In this document: piece after piece, positions 43,409 to 50,489 of the stretch | How positions within the stretch are numbered: the first letter of the stretch is position 1 | Layout: each line of letters starts with the position of its first letter | Assembly (NCBI GenBank): GCA_902786615.1 | Contig: CADADE010000006.1 | Span: 47,495 to 111,494 of the forward strand | DNA from: Oscillospiraceae bacterium | GTDB taxonomy: Bacteria; Bacillota_A; Clostridia; Oscillospirales; Oscillospiraceae | Direction of reading: 5' to 3' | DNA: 64,000 nucleotides | Notes under the pieces: model-generated | Database searches by the model: none | What the model was told of the DNA's origin: nothing | The model's input: only the letters and a program-made list of their open reading frames with translations | Program-made: the position numbers and the translations under genes

Positions 43409-43431
43409 AATTACGGATACCCGTCCCGGAG
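43409..43431. repeat. 23-bp direct repeat, right copy
   Basis: Exact copy of 39331-39353, just before the desulfoferrodoxin promoter (8 nt before its -35). See the left copy. Confidence 0.8.
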
Positions 43432-43439
43432 ATAAGCCG

Positions 43440-43468
43440 TTGCAAAAGGGCGGCGGCTATGCTATCAT
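43440..43468 (+). promoter_or_regulatory. Promoter for the desulfoferrodoxin gene
   Basis: TTGCAA (43440-43445), 17-nt spacer and TATCAT (43463-43468). Leader of about 65 nt to the ATG at 43538. Confidence 0.7.
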
Positions 43469-43537
43469 AAATATACACAGTCCGTATTGAACATTCAGTG
43501 CGGACAACAACGGAAAAATCGAAAGGAAGAATGCCGT

Positions 43538-43906
43538 ATGAAATTCTACAAATGCGCAAGCTGCGCAAAGCTCCTCTCCGTCATTGACGATGCCCCCTGC
43601 ACGCCCCGCTGCTGCGGCGAGGCGATGAAGGAGCTTGTCGCAAACACCACCGACGGCGCGAAGGAGAAGCACGTCCCTGTTTTTGAAGTGGCGGACGGCA
43701 AGGTCTGCGTGAAGGTCGGCGAGGCGGCGCACCCCATGCTGCCCGAGCATTTTATCGACTTTGTAGCCCTGCGCACCAAGTCCGGCTGCCAGATCAAGAA
43801 GCTTCACGCGGGTGAGGCTCCCGAGGTCTGCTTCGCCATCCTGCCCGACGATGAGATCGTCGCGGTCTACGAATACTGCAACCTCCACGGCCTCTGGAAG
43901 GGTTAA
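43538..43906 (+). CDS. dfx: Desulfoferrodoxin / superoxide reductase
   Basis: Reduces superoxide to peroxide without making oxygen, typical of anaerobes. 122 residues: N-terminal rubredoxin-like iron centre with Cys6, Cys9, Cys25, Cys26, then the catalytic non-haem iron domain with His45, His65, His71, Cys114 and His117 (KHVPVFE, HPMLPEH, CNLHGLW). Lys44 beside His45 is the substrate-guiding lysine of the family. Clusters with the peroxidase-ohrR pair 1.3 kb downstream. Start ATG 43538 with AAAGGAAG. Confidence 0.95.
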   Translation: MKFYKCASCAKLLSVIDDAPCTPRCCGEAMKELVANTTDGAKEKHVPVFEVADGKVCVKVGEAAHPMLPEHFIDFVALRTKSGCQIKKLHAGEAPEVCFAILPDDEIVAVYEYCNLHGLWKG

Positions 43907-43948
43907 GCTTTCCTGCCTGGGTACGTTGCAAAAGGACGACCGCAGGTA

Positions 43949-43970
43949 GGGCTGATGCCCTCATCAGCCC
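43949..43970. other. Hairpin in the dfx downstream region
   Basis: GGGCTGATG pairs with CATCAGCCC around a CCCT loop. No T tract. Lies just before the dfx terminator. Confidence 0.5.
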
Positions 43971-43996
43971 GTCAGCATAACCCAGTGTTCAGCACG

Positions 43997-44051
43997 ATTC
44001 CCGGATAATTATGTGAAGCAGCACATGTTTATCCGGGAATTTTTCGTTTTT
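43997..44051 (+). terminator. Intrinsic terminator after dfx
   Basis: ATTCCCGGATAA (43997-44008) pairs with TTATCCGGGAAT (44029-44040), 12 bp, plus an inner ATGTG/CACAT pair; TTTTCGTTTTT follows. Confidence 0.93.
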
Positions 44052-44147
44052 GGCAGGATTATCAAGAGAATCGATTTGGACCATCGACCCCTGCGGAGCT
44101 GCGGGAGAAGGAGAAAACGGAACGGCCTTGACAAAACTCGAATAGAA

Positions 44148-44180
44148 TGACGTGAGGCGAAAGTCTCACGTTATTTTTTT
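44148..44180 (+). terminator. Terminator-like leader hairpin before the DUF11 gene
   Basis: TGACGTGAG pairs with CTCACGTTA (nine pairs, one G-U), loop of 8, then seven T (44174-44180). The ribosome site GGAGG (44181-44185) follows directly and the ATG is at 44194. As dfx already has its own terminator, this may be an attenuator of the DUF11 gene. Confidence 0.72.
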
Positions 44181-44193
44181 GGAGGTCAGAACG

Positions 44194-45060
44194 ATGGCAG
44201 TATTCACAAACTTTGCCACGCTTTCTTATAAAGGCGGAACACGCAATTCCAACACCGTCACGGGCGAGATCATGGAGAGCATCGCCGTACAGAAGACCGC
44301 AGTCAGCGCCGGGTACGGGGCGGGGGATACCCTGAGCTATGCTGTGAGCCTTGTCAACAGCGGCCCGAACGACGTCGCGAACCTCACTTTGACCGACGAT
44401 CTGGGCGCCTATGCGTTCGACGGCGCGACGCTCTACCCCCTGCGCTACGCCGAAGGTACGGCACGCCTGATCGTAAACGGCGCGGTGCAGCCTGCGCCCG
44501 CTGTCACGGCGGGGCCTCCGCTCGTTTTCAGCGGCATTTCCGTTCCCGCCGGCGGCAGCGCTGTACTGGCCTATGAGGCGGCTGTGACAGACTACGCGCC
44601 TCTCGCGCTGGATTCGGAGATCACAAACACCGTGACCGTTGCGGGCAGCGGCGTCAGCGTACCGCTCACCGCGAGCGCAAGCGTCGGCTCCCTGGACAGC
44701 CCGGAGCTCAGCATCACAAAGGCCCTCAGCCCCTGCGTCGTGCCTGCAAACGGGGAAGTCACCTACACGTTTGAGATCGCCAACATCGGCAACACCGAGG
44801 CCGGAGCCGTCGACGAGGTCACGGTCAGCGACAGCTTTGATCCCATTCTCTCGGATATCAGCGTAAGCCTTAACGATATAAAATGGGCGCGGTCGGTCAA
44901 TTACAGCTATGACGAAACGACCGGCGCTTTTGCTACGCTCCCCGGACAGATCATCGTCCCGGCCGCGGCCTACAGTCAGAACCCGGACGGCACCTGGACT
45001 GTGGAGCCCGGCACGGCGACCCTCGTCATCACCGGCACCATCCAGCCGCAGACAACCTGA
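44194..45060 (+). CDS. DUF11-repeat protein without signal peptide
   Basis: 288-residue protein, Ala/Val/Ser/Thr-rich, of beta structure. Two conserved DUF11 (Cna-B-like) repeats (about 40-165 and 175-285), e.g. TLSYAVSLVNSGPNDVANLTLTDDLG and EVTYTFEIANIGNTEAGAVDEVTVSD. The frame continues upstream to 44152, but GGAGG then ATG 44194 fixes the start. No signal peptide or anchor, so it may be assembled on the spore coat or exosporium; that is inference. Followed by a strong terminator. Confidence 0.8.
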   Translation: MAVFTNFATLSYKGGTRNSNTVTGEIMESIAVQKTAVSAGYGAGDTLSYAVSLVNSGPNDVANLTLTDDLGAYAFDGATLYPLRYAEGTARLIVNGAVQPAPAVTAGPPLVFSGISVPAGGSAVLAYEAAVTDYAPLALDSEITNTVTVAGSGVSVPLTASASVGSLDSPELSITKALSPCVVPANGEVTYTFEIANIGNTEAGAVDEVTVSDSFDPILSDISVSLNDIKWARSVNYSYDETTGAFATLPGQIIVPAAAYSQNPDGTWTVEPGTATLVITGTIQPQTT

Positions 45061-45067
45061 TATGCGC

Positions 45068-45098
45068 AGAAAGGCAGAGCCCCGTGCTCTGCCTTTCT
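45068..45098 (+). terminator. Terminator after the DUF11 gene
   Basis: 13-bp perfect stem AGAAAGGCAGAGC (45068-45080) with its complement (45086-45098), 5-nt loop; A/T-rich tail. Confidence 0.85.
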
Positions 45099-45136
45099 CA
45101 CAAAAATTTCAAAGCCTTTCTCACAAAAATTTCAAA
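45091..45136. repeat. 23-bp perfect tandem duplication
   Basis: Two exact adjacent copies (45091-45113 and 45114-45136), each starting GCCTTTCTCAC. The first copy is part of the terminator stem; the second lies just upstream of the gpx promoter. Confidence 0.9.
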
Positions 45137-45142
45137 ACACAC

Positions 45143-45171
45143 TTGACAAGGGAGGATACGCACGCTATAAT
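45143..45171 (+). promoter_or_regulatory. Consensus promoter for gpx-ohrR
   Basis: Perfect TTGACA (45143-45148), 17-nt spacer and TATAAT (45166-45171). A strong constitutive promoter normally held off by the operator that follows. Confidence 0.93.
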
Positions 45172-45205
45172 CAATTTAGTAAAATCAATTGAACACAATT
45201 AATTA
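45172..45205 (+). promoter_or_regulatory. OhrR-like operator
   Basis: Palindrome AATTG-aaca-CAATT at 45187-45200, with a further CAATTTAG and ATTAATT flanking it, immediately downstream of the -10. AT-rich AATTG/CAATT palindromes are typical of MarR/OhrR operators. The operon encodes OhrR, so autoregulation is likely. Confidence 0.72.
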
Positions 45206-45218
45206 AGGAGGAGCACAA

Positions 45219-45761
45219 ATGAACGTTTATGATTTCACCGTTACCGCCCAGGATGGCAGCCAGGTCGCACTGAAGGACTATGCCGGCAAGGTCCTGCTGA
45301 TCGTCAACACCGCCACCGCCTGCGGCTTCACGCCCCAGTACGGCCCCATGCAGGAGATTTATGACGAGTTCCACGACAAGGGCCTTGAGATCCTGGACTT
45401 TCCCTGCAACCAGTTCGGCAACCAGGCCCCCGGTGAGGATGAGGAGATCCACAGCTTCTGCCAGGGTCGCTTCGGCATCACCTTCCCGCAGTTCTCCAAG
45501 ATCGACGTCAACGGCGACAACGCCATCCCGCTTTATAAGTATCTGACAACCGCCACCACCTTCGAGGGCTTCGGTCGGAGCCCCATGGCCCTCGCCATGG
45601 CGGGCATTGCCAAGAAAATGGACAAGGATTACAAGAATAACGGCAACATCAAGTGGAACTTCACAAAGTTCCTGATCGACCGCGAGGGCAACATCAAGGC
45701 CCGCTTCGAGCCCACCGCCGACATGAAGCTGGTGCGCGAGAAGATCGCGGAGCTGATCTGA
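45219..45761 (+). CDS. Glutathione peroxidase family thiol peroxidase
   Basis: 180-residue GPx-fold peroxidase; bacterial members usually reduce peroxides with thioredoxin. Peroxidatic Cys35 lies in NTATACGFTPQY, then the FPCNQFGNQAPG loop with Gln, and the KWNFTKFLI Trp-Asn pair, so the Cys-Gln-Trp-Asn tetrad is conserved. A second cysteine lies in FPCNQ and in SFCQG. First gene of an operon with ohrR, with which it overlaps by 1 nt (TGATG). AGGAGG ribosome site before ATG. Confidence 0.94.
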   Translation: MNVYDFTVTAQDGSQVALKDYAGKVLLIVNTATACGFTPQYGPMQEIYDEFHDKGLEILDFPCNQFGNQAPGEDEEIHSFCQGRFGITFPQFSKIDVNGDNAIPLYKYLTTATTFEGFGRSPMALAMAGIAKKMDKDYKNNGNIKWNFTKFLIDREGNIKARFEPTADMKLVREKIAELI

Positions 45762-46237
45762 TGCCCGTTCAGGAAATACAGCGGAGCGCGGATGCCGCCC
45801 TGCTGCTGGACAGCCAGCTCTGCTTTCCGCTCTACGCCTGCGCGCGGGAGGTGGTCAAGCGCTACCGCCCTTTTCTGGACGAGCTGGGGCTTACCTATAC
45901 CCAATACATCACCATGATGGTGCTCTGGGAGACGCCCAGCGTCAGCTCCCGCCAGCTCGGACGGCGGCTTTTCCTGGATTCCGGAACCCTGACCCCGGTG
46001 CTGAAAAAGCTGGAGTTAATGGGTTATGTAAACCGAAACCGGGACGCGCGGGATGAACGCAACCTCATCGTCACCCTGACGGAGGAGGGGGCGGCGCTCA
46101 AAAAGCGCGCAGCCATAGTTCCGCAGCAGATGGCCTCGTGCATACGCATCGAGCCGGGAGACGCGTTTCAGCTCTATACGCTGCTGCATCGGCTCCTCGA
46201 CACCATGCGGGAGGAAGAAGACCCCGCGGCAATATAA
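45761..46237 (+). CDS. ohrR: Organic-hydroperoxide-sensing MarR-family repressor OhrR
   Basis: 158-residue MarR family repressor. LDSQLCFPLYACAREV places Cys21 at the peroxide-sensing position of OhrR (Cys15 in B. subtilis), with a second nearby Cys27. The winged helix follows (SVSSRQLGRRLFLDSGTLTPVLKKLE, RDARDERNLIVTLT). It is expected to repress its own operon until oxidised by organic peroxide. The start ATG 45761 lies in the gpx stop (TGATG). Confidence 0.92.
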   Translation: MPVQEIQRSADAALLLDSQLCFPLYACAREVVKRYRPFLDELGLTYTQYITMMVLWETPSVSSRQLGRRLFLDSGTLTPVLKKLELMGYVNRNRDARDERNLIVTLTEEGAALKKRAAIVPQQMASCIRIEPGDAFQLYTLLHRLLDTMREEEDPAAI

Positions 46238-46248
46238 GCGGCAAACTC

Positions 46249-46290
46249 CGGACGGAGACGGACCGAACAGGCTCGTCTCCGTCCGCTTTT
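46249..46290 (+). terminator. Intrinsic terminator after ohrR
   Basis: 12-bp perfect stem CGGACGGAGACG (46249-46260) with CGTCTCCGTCCG (46274-46285), followed by CTTTT. Confidence 0.9.
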
Positions 46291-46365
46291 CATATTACGG
46301 AAACAATATTATGTAAAACAAATTATGGGTATCGGGTTTCATCAGCTAAACCAACGTAAGAACTT

Positions 46366-46525
46366 GCCTCCCCCAGCCGCGAAGCGGCGTCTCGGGGGGG
46401 AGGTGCCCCGAAGGGGCGGAGAGGGGGATGTCTTGCAACCAGCTTGGGTGCAATCGTGGCCCCTCTCAGTCACCAGTGTGCGCACTGGTGACAAGCCAAG
46501 GCCGCCTCTTGTTTGCACATTTGCT
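46366..46525. repeat. Mosaic palindromic intergenic repeat, copy C
   Basis: Largest copy, about 160 bp. It includes GGGAGGTGCCCCGAAGGGG and the following GCGGAG, shared with copy B, the CAGTCACC/GTGAC palindrome region, and TTTGCACATTTGCT that resembles the centre of copy B. No ORF. The rest of the ohrR-vanW gap (46238-46829) holds the terminator, a 14-bp tandem array and a promoter, and no gene. Confidence 0.8.
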
Positions 46526-46553
46526 GAGTTAAGCCGATACGCATGAAATAAAA

Positions 46554-46637
46554 CATGGAAAGAAAAATATGTAAAAGAAATTATGAAAACAGAAATATGT
46601 AAACAAAAGTATGTAAACAAAAATATGGAAACCAGTA
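46554..46637. repeat. Six-unit 14-bp tandem array
   Basis: Units at 46554, 46568, 46582, 46596, 46610 and 46624 begin CATG or TATG and follow the consensus TATGTAAACAAAAA with variations; spacing is exactly 14 bp. A similar AT-rich motif is scattered at 46305 and 58899. No coding role seen. Confidence 0.75.
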
Positions 46638-46734
46638 AAAGCACGGGAGCGGGGAAACGCAGAGCGGGCGCAGCCTGCGGCAGACGGACTCTTTTGGCGA
46701 AGGACGCAAAATTCCCGCAGCGAAAAGAAATCTG

Positions 46735-46763
46735 TTGCTTTTACGACAAATCAAACGTATAAT
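46735..46763 (+). promoter_or_regulatory. Promoter for the VanW-type gene
   Basis: TTGCTT (46735-46740), 17-nt spacer and TATAAT (46758-46763). ATG 46830 lies about 65 nt downstream. Confidence 0.78.
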
Positions 46764-46829
46764 ACACCATATTGATTGTTACATCCCGGACGCCGCATAT
46801 CTTGCGCCGATGTCGGGAAGGAGGAAGCT

Positions 46830-48425
46830 ATGAGAAAACTCGGGGCCTTTCTGGTCTACCTGCTTGCTTTCGCGGTGATTGTGTCGATGGCCGGGTTCTT
46901 TTTCGCGTACTGGTACACTCACGGTCAGGAGAATCTGTACTATGTCTATGTGGGGGATGTGAACGTCAGCGGCCTGACCCGGGACGAGACGGAATCTCTC
47001 CTGCGCAGCAGAGGCTGGGGAGAGAGAAGCTCCACACCCCTGGTGGTCACCACCTTCCGCGGAGAGCGCTTTGAGGTCGATCCGGTGCGCGCCGGGGTGG
47101 CAACGCCCCTCGACACCCTGGTGGAGCGGGCCTATGCGGTGGGCCATGACAGCGACATGCTCACCAATATCGAAACGGCCGTGGAGATCTATCAGCGGCC
47201 TGTGGACGTCAACCGCGATGACAGGGGCATTGACGTGGCCTATATCGACAGGCTGGTCTCCATCTGCATCGACCGGGTTCAGAGCGGCATGGGGGAGGAT
47301 GGCTACAGCGTGGACGCCCAGGCGGGAACGCTGACCATGGTCAAGGGCGGCAGCGCCCTGGACATTAACCGCGAGGATTTCCGCAACGCCATCATCAACG
47401 CCCTGGAGGCCGGGCAGAGCGAGCTAAGCTATACCCGCCTCAATTCCGAGCCCACAGCCCCGGATTTTGAGGCGATCCATACCGCCCTGTGGAAAGAGCC
47501 CGCCGACGCATACTACGCGGACGAGCATTTCACAGTGGTGGACGAGGTGGTCGGCTGCAGGTTCGACGTACAGCAGGCGCAGGACGCCTGGAACCGGGCA
47601 CAGCCGGGTGAAACGGTCACGATCCCTCTGGAGATTTCCCGCCCGAGCATCACCGGCGAGCAGCTTCGCAGCGCGCTTTATCACGATCTGCTGGGCGCCT
47701 GCCTTACCAAGTTCCCCAACTCCGGCGAGAACCGCCGCAGCAACCTCCAGCTCTGCGCCTCCAAGATCAACGAGTACATCGTCTACCCGGGCGAGGTCTT
47801 CTCTTATAACGAGGTGGTGGGCGAGCGCACGGAGGCGGCGGGCTTCAAGCCGGCCCCGGCCTATGTGGACGGCGCGGAAAAGGACGAGATCGGCGGCGGC
47901 GCCTGCCAGATCTCCAGCACGCTCTATGCCGCCACGGCTTTTGCCTTCCTGGAGACGGTGGAGCGCACCAACCATGTTTTCAAGGTCAGCTACATGCAGC
48001 GCGGCACCGACGCCACCGTCACCATCCCCGCCGAGGGCAAGGTGATCGACTTCAAGTTCTGCAACAACAAGAACTTTCCTGTCAAGATCGTGGCGGAATT
48101 TAATAATGAAGCGAGCACCATCAATGTCGAGATCTGGGGCACCCTGGAGCCCGGCGACTACATGCCCGTCGAGTTTGACAACACCTACGGCTGGGAGCAT
48201 GACTACGACCGCGTGATCGAGCCGGCCTATCCCGACCGCCCGGGCTACAAGATCAAGTTCAATGTGGAGACCTGGGGCTTTGAGGACGACTTCTCCACCG
48301 GCTACCGCACGCTGACCCACCGCCTGGTCATCGACCAGAACGGAAACACCGTGGAGGATCAGGTGCTCAACCCCGGCACGCCCGAGCACTACGCCCTGGA
48401 TACCTACTACCAGCACCCGGCCTGA
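46830..48425 (+). CDS. VanW-family protein, YoaR-like
   Basis: 531-residue protein: one N-terminal TM (about 5-30), a peptidoglycan-binding-4/G5-like middle, and the VanW domain (about 270-420) with IYPGEVFSYN variant YPGEVFSYNEVVGERTEAAGF and IGGGACQISSTLY. VanW proteins accompany vancomycin-resistance clusters but are widespread in Clostridia without resistance genes; no van operon is present here. Start ATG 46830 with GGAAGGAGG; the frame is open to 46776. The stop overlaps the dut frame (TGATG). Confidence 0.9.
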   Translation: MRKLGAFLVYLLAFAVIVSMAGFFFAYWYTHGQENLYYVYVGDVNVSGLTRDETESLLRSRGWGERSSTPLVVTTFRGERFEVDPVRAGVATPLDTLVERAYAVGHDSDMLTNIETAVEIYQRPVDVNRDDRGIDVAYIDRLVSICIDRVQSGMGEDGYSVDAQAGTLTMVKGGSALDINREDFRNAIINALEAGQSELSYTRLNSEPTAPDFEAIHTALWKEPADAYYADEHFTVVDEVVGCRFDVQQAQDAWNRAQPGETVTIPLEISRPSITGEQLRSALYHDLLGACLTKFPNSGENRRSNLQLCASKINEYIVYPGEVFSYNEVVGERTEAAGFKPAPAYVDGAEKDEIGGGACQISSTLYAATAFAFLETVERTNHVFKVSYMQRGTDATVTIPAEGKVIDFKFCNNKNFPVKIVAEFNNEASTINVEIWGTLEPGDYMPVEFDNTYGWEHDYDRVIEPAYPDRPGYKIKFNVETWGFEDDFSTGYRTLTHRLVIDQNGNTVEDQVLNPGTPEHYALDTYYQHPA

Positions 48426-48439
48426 TGAAAGGAGCCAGC

Positions 48440-48928
48440 ATGCACAAGATCCTGTTTGCAAAGCTGCGGGAGGGCGCGGTGATCCCCTCCAAACGGGAAG
48501 AGGATTCGGACTATGACCTCTACGCCTGCTTTGACGAGGACGAGTTTGTCATCCCCGCCTTTTCCACCCGTCTGATCCCCACGGGGCTGATCAGCGCCTT
48601 CGGGCCGGAGCTCGGCGTGAAGTTCGAGGAGCGCGGCAGCAACACCAAATGGTGCGGCATCGTGCAGGCCGGGGTGATCGACAGCGGCTACCGGGGAGAA
48701 TGGGTCTGCGCCATGTATAACGGCAATCCCGTCCCCGTATATATCACTAAGGCGGTGAACGAGGTGCAGCGCCTGGAGGACCGGGTGCTGGTGCCCTGCA
48801 AAAAGGCGATCTGCCAGTTTCATGTGCGCGAGATCCCGCGCATCGATGTGCAGGAGGTCAGCGCCGAGACAGTGCGCGCCTGCGCGTCGGAGCGCGGCGA
48901 GGGAAAGCTCGGCAGCAGCGGAAAATAA
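48440..48928 (+). CDS. dut: dUTP diphosphatase
   Basis: Converts dUTP to dUMP and PPi, preventing uracil incorporation. 162 residues, trimeric dUTPase fold with motif 1 DSDYDLYA, motif 2 ERGSNTK, motif 3 AGVIDSGYRGE, and a C-terminal motif 5 RGEGKLGSSGK that is a variant of the usual RGxGGFGSTG. ATG 48425 is also in frame, but AAAGGAG suits ATG 48440. Coupled to the VanW gene. Confidence 0.9.
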   Translation: MHKILFAKLREGAVIPSKREEDSDYDLYACFDEDEFVIPAFSTRLIPTGLISAFGPELGVKFEERGSNTKWCGIVQAGVIDSGYRGEWVCAMYNGNPVPVYITKAVNEVQRLEDRVLVPCKKAICQFHVREIPRIDVQEVSAETVRACASERGEGKLGSSGK

Positions 48929-48938
48929 AAAGAGCTTC

Positions 48939-48970
48939 CGAGGCCGGGGCAGGACCCCGGCCTCGTTTCT
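48939..48970 (+). terminator. Intrinsic terminator after dut
   Basis: CGAGGCCGGGG (48939-48949) pairs with CCCCGGCCTCG (48955-48965), loop of 5, then TTTCTT. Confidence 0.88.
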
Positions 48971-49005
48971 TCCAGATTTGCAAAAATCTTTCTGCGCGCA
49001 GGGGC

Positions 49006-49034
49006 TTGCAGGGGCAAAAGGGCTGTGCTATAAT
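49006..49034 (+). promoter_or_regulatory. Promoter for the surface Ig-like gene
   Basis: TTGCAG (49006-49011), 17-nt spacer and TATAAT (49029-49034), extended -10 TGc. Confidence 0.82.
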
Positions 49035-49098
49035 TAACATAACGTGTCTAAATCGACAGTTATGAACATACCGGACAGACAAACGGAGATTGAAAGAG

Positions 49099-50394
49099 AT
49101 GAAAACAATGAGAAAGAGAATCGCGTTCGTCCTTGCGCTTATGATGTGCGTTGCCCTCGCACTGCCTGGTATGACAGCCTCGGCAGAAAACATCGGCACC
49201 TATCCCGTCGGACAGGAAATGGGCTGGATCGAGTTCTATTCGAGTCCGCTGCCTATCGAAAGCTGCATCCTCAGCTCCGGCTATCTTCCCAACGGCGTTC
49301 AGGTTATCGCGGAGGATAACGGCGTTTACATCACCGGCATTCCCGAGACGACGGGCTCCTTCGTCGCGGAGTATGTCGTCATGACCTCGGAGGCGGTCAA
49401 CTCCGCCTATGTGAGCTTTACCGTGGCGAATGCGCCCACGCCCGCGCCCGCGTCTCAGGGCATCGTGGTCACCAAGAGCCCGACCGGAGAGCATGTGGAG
49501 GCCGGCGACTCCGCCAAGTTTGTGGCCCGTGCCAACAATGCCGAGCGTATCGTCTGGCGTCTTGTGAGCCACGACACCACCAATACCGTTCAGTGCACCG
49601 ACGCCGGAGATTATTTCCCCGGCCTGCAGGTGAGCGGTCTCGGCACCGAAACGCTGATCCTCTCCAACATCCCGGCAAGCCTGGACGGCTGGCGCGTTGA
49701 GGCCCAGTTCTGGAGCGGCAACAAGCATGTCGAGTCCTATGGCGCCGAAATCACCATCGTGGACCAAAACGGCATCGCCATCCGCACGCAGAATGTGGCG
49801 CCCACGCCCGCACCCACGTTTGCGCCCCAGTTCACCTTCGCGCCCTCTGTCGGCGCCAACGACATGCCGGTCGATCAGGAGGTCCGGACCGCAAACATCA
49901 GCATCCAGCCCATGAGCGCGCAGCTCCAGCCGGGGCAGAGCTATACCATGAGCGTGATTGCAACCTCTCCCAACAACGGCACGCTCAGCTTCCAGTGGTA
50001 CAGCGCCGCCACCAACAACCGCAGCGCAGCCCTGCCCATCAGCGGCGCGTCTGACGCTTCCTATACCGTCAACCAGACCGACGGTACGGCCTATTACTGG
50101 GTCGCTGTCTGGAACACCAAGGACGGCGCCCGCAGCCAGGCCGTTTATTCCGAGGCGGCTGAGGTGAGCATTGTCGCCCCGCCGACGCCCACGCCCGTTC
50201 CGCCGACGCCCACGCCCGTTCCCACGCCGGAGCCCCGCGTGAGCGGACCTGCCAACATCAATTTCCAGCTGATCCTCTTCGGCATTATCGGCGTGCTTGC
50301 GCTGATCGCTCTGATCGGCGTGGTGATTTATCTGCGCGCCGACGCCAAGCAGCGCGCGGAAGAGGCAAAAGCGGAGAAGAACAAAAAGAACTGA
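49099..50394 (+). CDS. Surface protein with Ig-like domains and C-terminal anchor
   Basis: About 430 residues. Signal peptide (MRKRIAFVLALMMCVALALPG, cleavage after ASA), three beta-sandwich Ig-like regions separated by Pro/Thr-rich linkers (APTPAPASQ, PTPAPTFAP, then PTPTPVPPTPTPVP), and a C-terminal TM helix at about 395-420 with a basic/acidic tail (RADAKQRAEEAKAEK). ATG 49099 is used; 49108 is equally possible. The second Ig region (QWYSAATNNRSAALPISGASDASYTVNQTDGTAYYWVAV) resembles Ig domains of Clostridial surface adhesins. Function unknown. Confidence 0.78.
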   Translation: MKTMRKRIAFVLALMMCVALALPGMTASAENIGTYPVGQEMGWIEFYSSPLPIESCILSSGYLPNGVQVIAEDNGVYITGIPETTGSFVAEYVVMTSEAVNSAYVSFTVANAPTPAPASQGIVVTKSPTGEHVEAGDSAKFVARANNAERIVWRLVSHDTTNTVQCTDAGDYFPGLQVSGLGTETLILSNIPASLDGWRVEAQFWSGNKHVESYGAEITIVDQNGIAIRTQNVAPTPAPTFAPQFTFAPSVGANDMPVDQEVRTANISIQPMSAQLQPGQSYTMSVIATSPNNGTLSFQWYSAATNNRSAALPISGASDASYTVNQTDGTAYYWVAVWNTKDGARSQAVYSEAAEVSIVAPPTPTPVPPTPTPVPTPEPRVSGPANINFQLILFGIIGVLALIALIGVVIYLRADAKQRAEEAKAEKNKKN

Positions 50395-50405
50395 CAGACG
50401 AAATA

Positions 50406-50441
50406 CAGAGCGTTCTGCCCATTTTGGAACGCTCTGTTTTT
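50406..50441 (+). terminator. Intrinsic terminator before glgA
   Basis: CAGAGCGTTC (50406-50415) pairs with GAACGCTCTG (50427-50436), followed by five T. Confidence 0.93.
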
Positions 50442-50489
50442 CTGCTGTCTGCATTATGACCATATATTGGATTACAGGAGGCCTGATCA

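Noticed and set aside
46554..46637. CRISPR array
   Set aside because: Units are only 14 bp with no unique spacers, and no cas genes are present; it is a plain tandem repeat.
46830..48425. Vancomycin resistance locus
   Set aside because: A VanW domain alone is not evidence of resistance; no van ligase, dehydrogenase or dipeptidase is nearby and VanW proteins are common in Clostridia.
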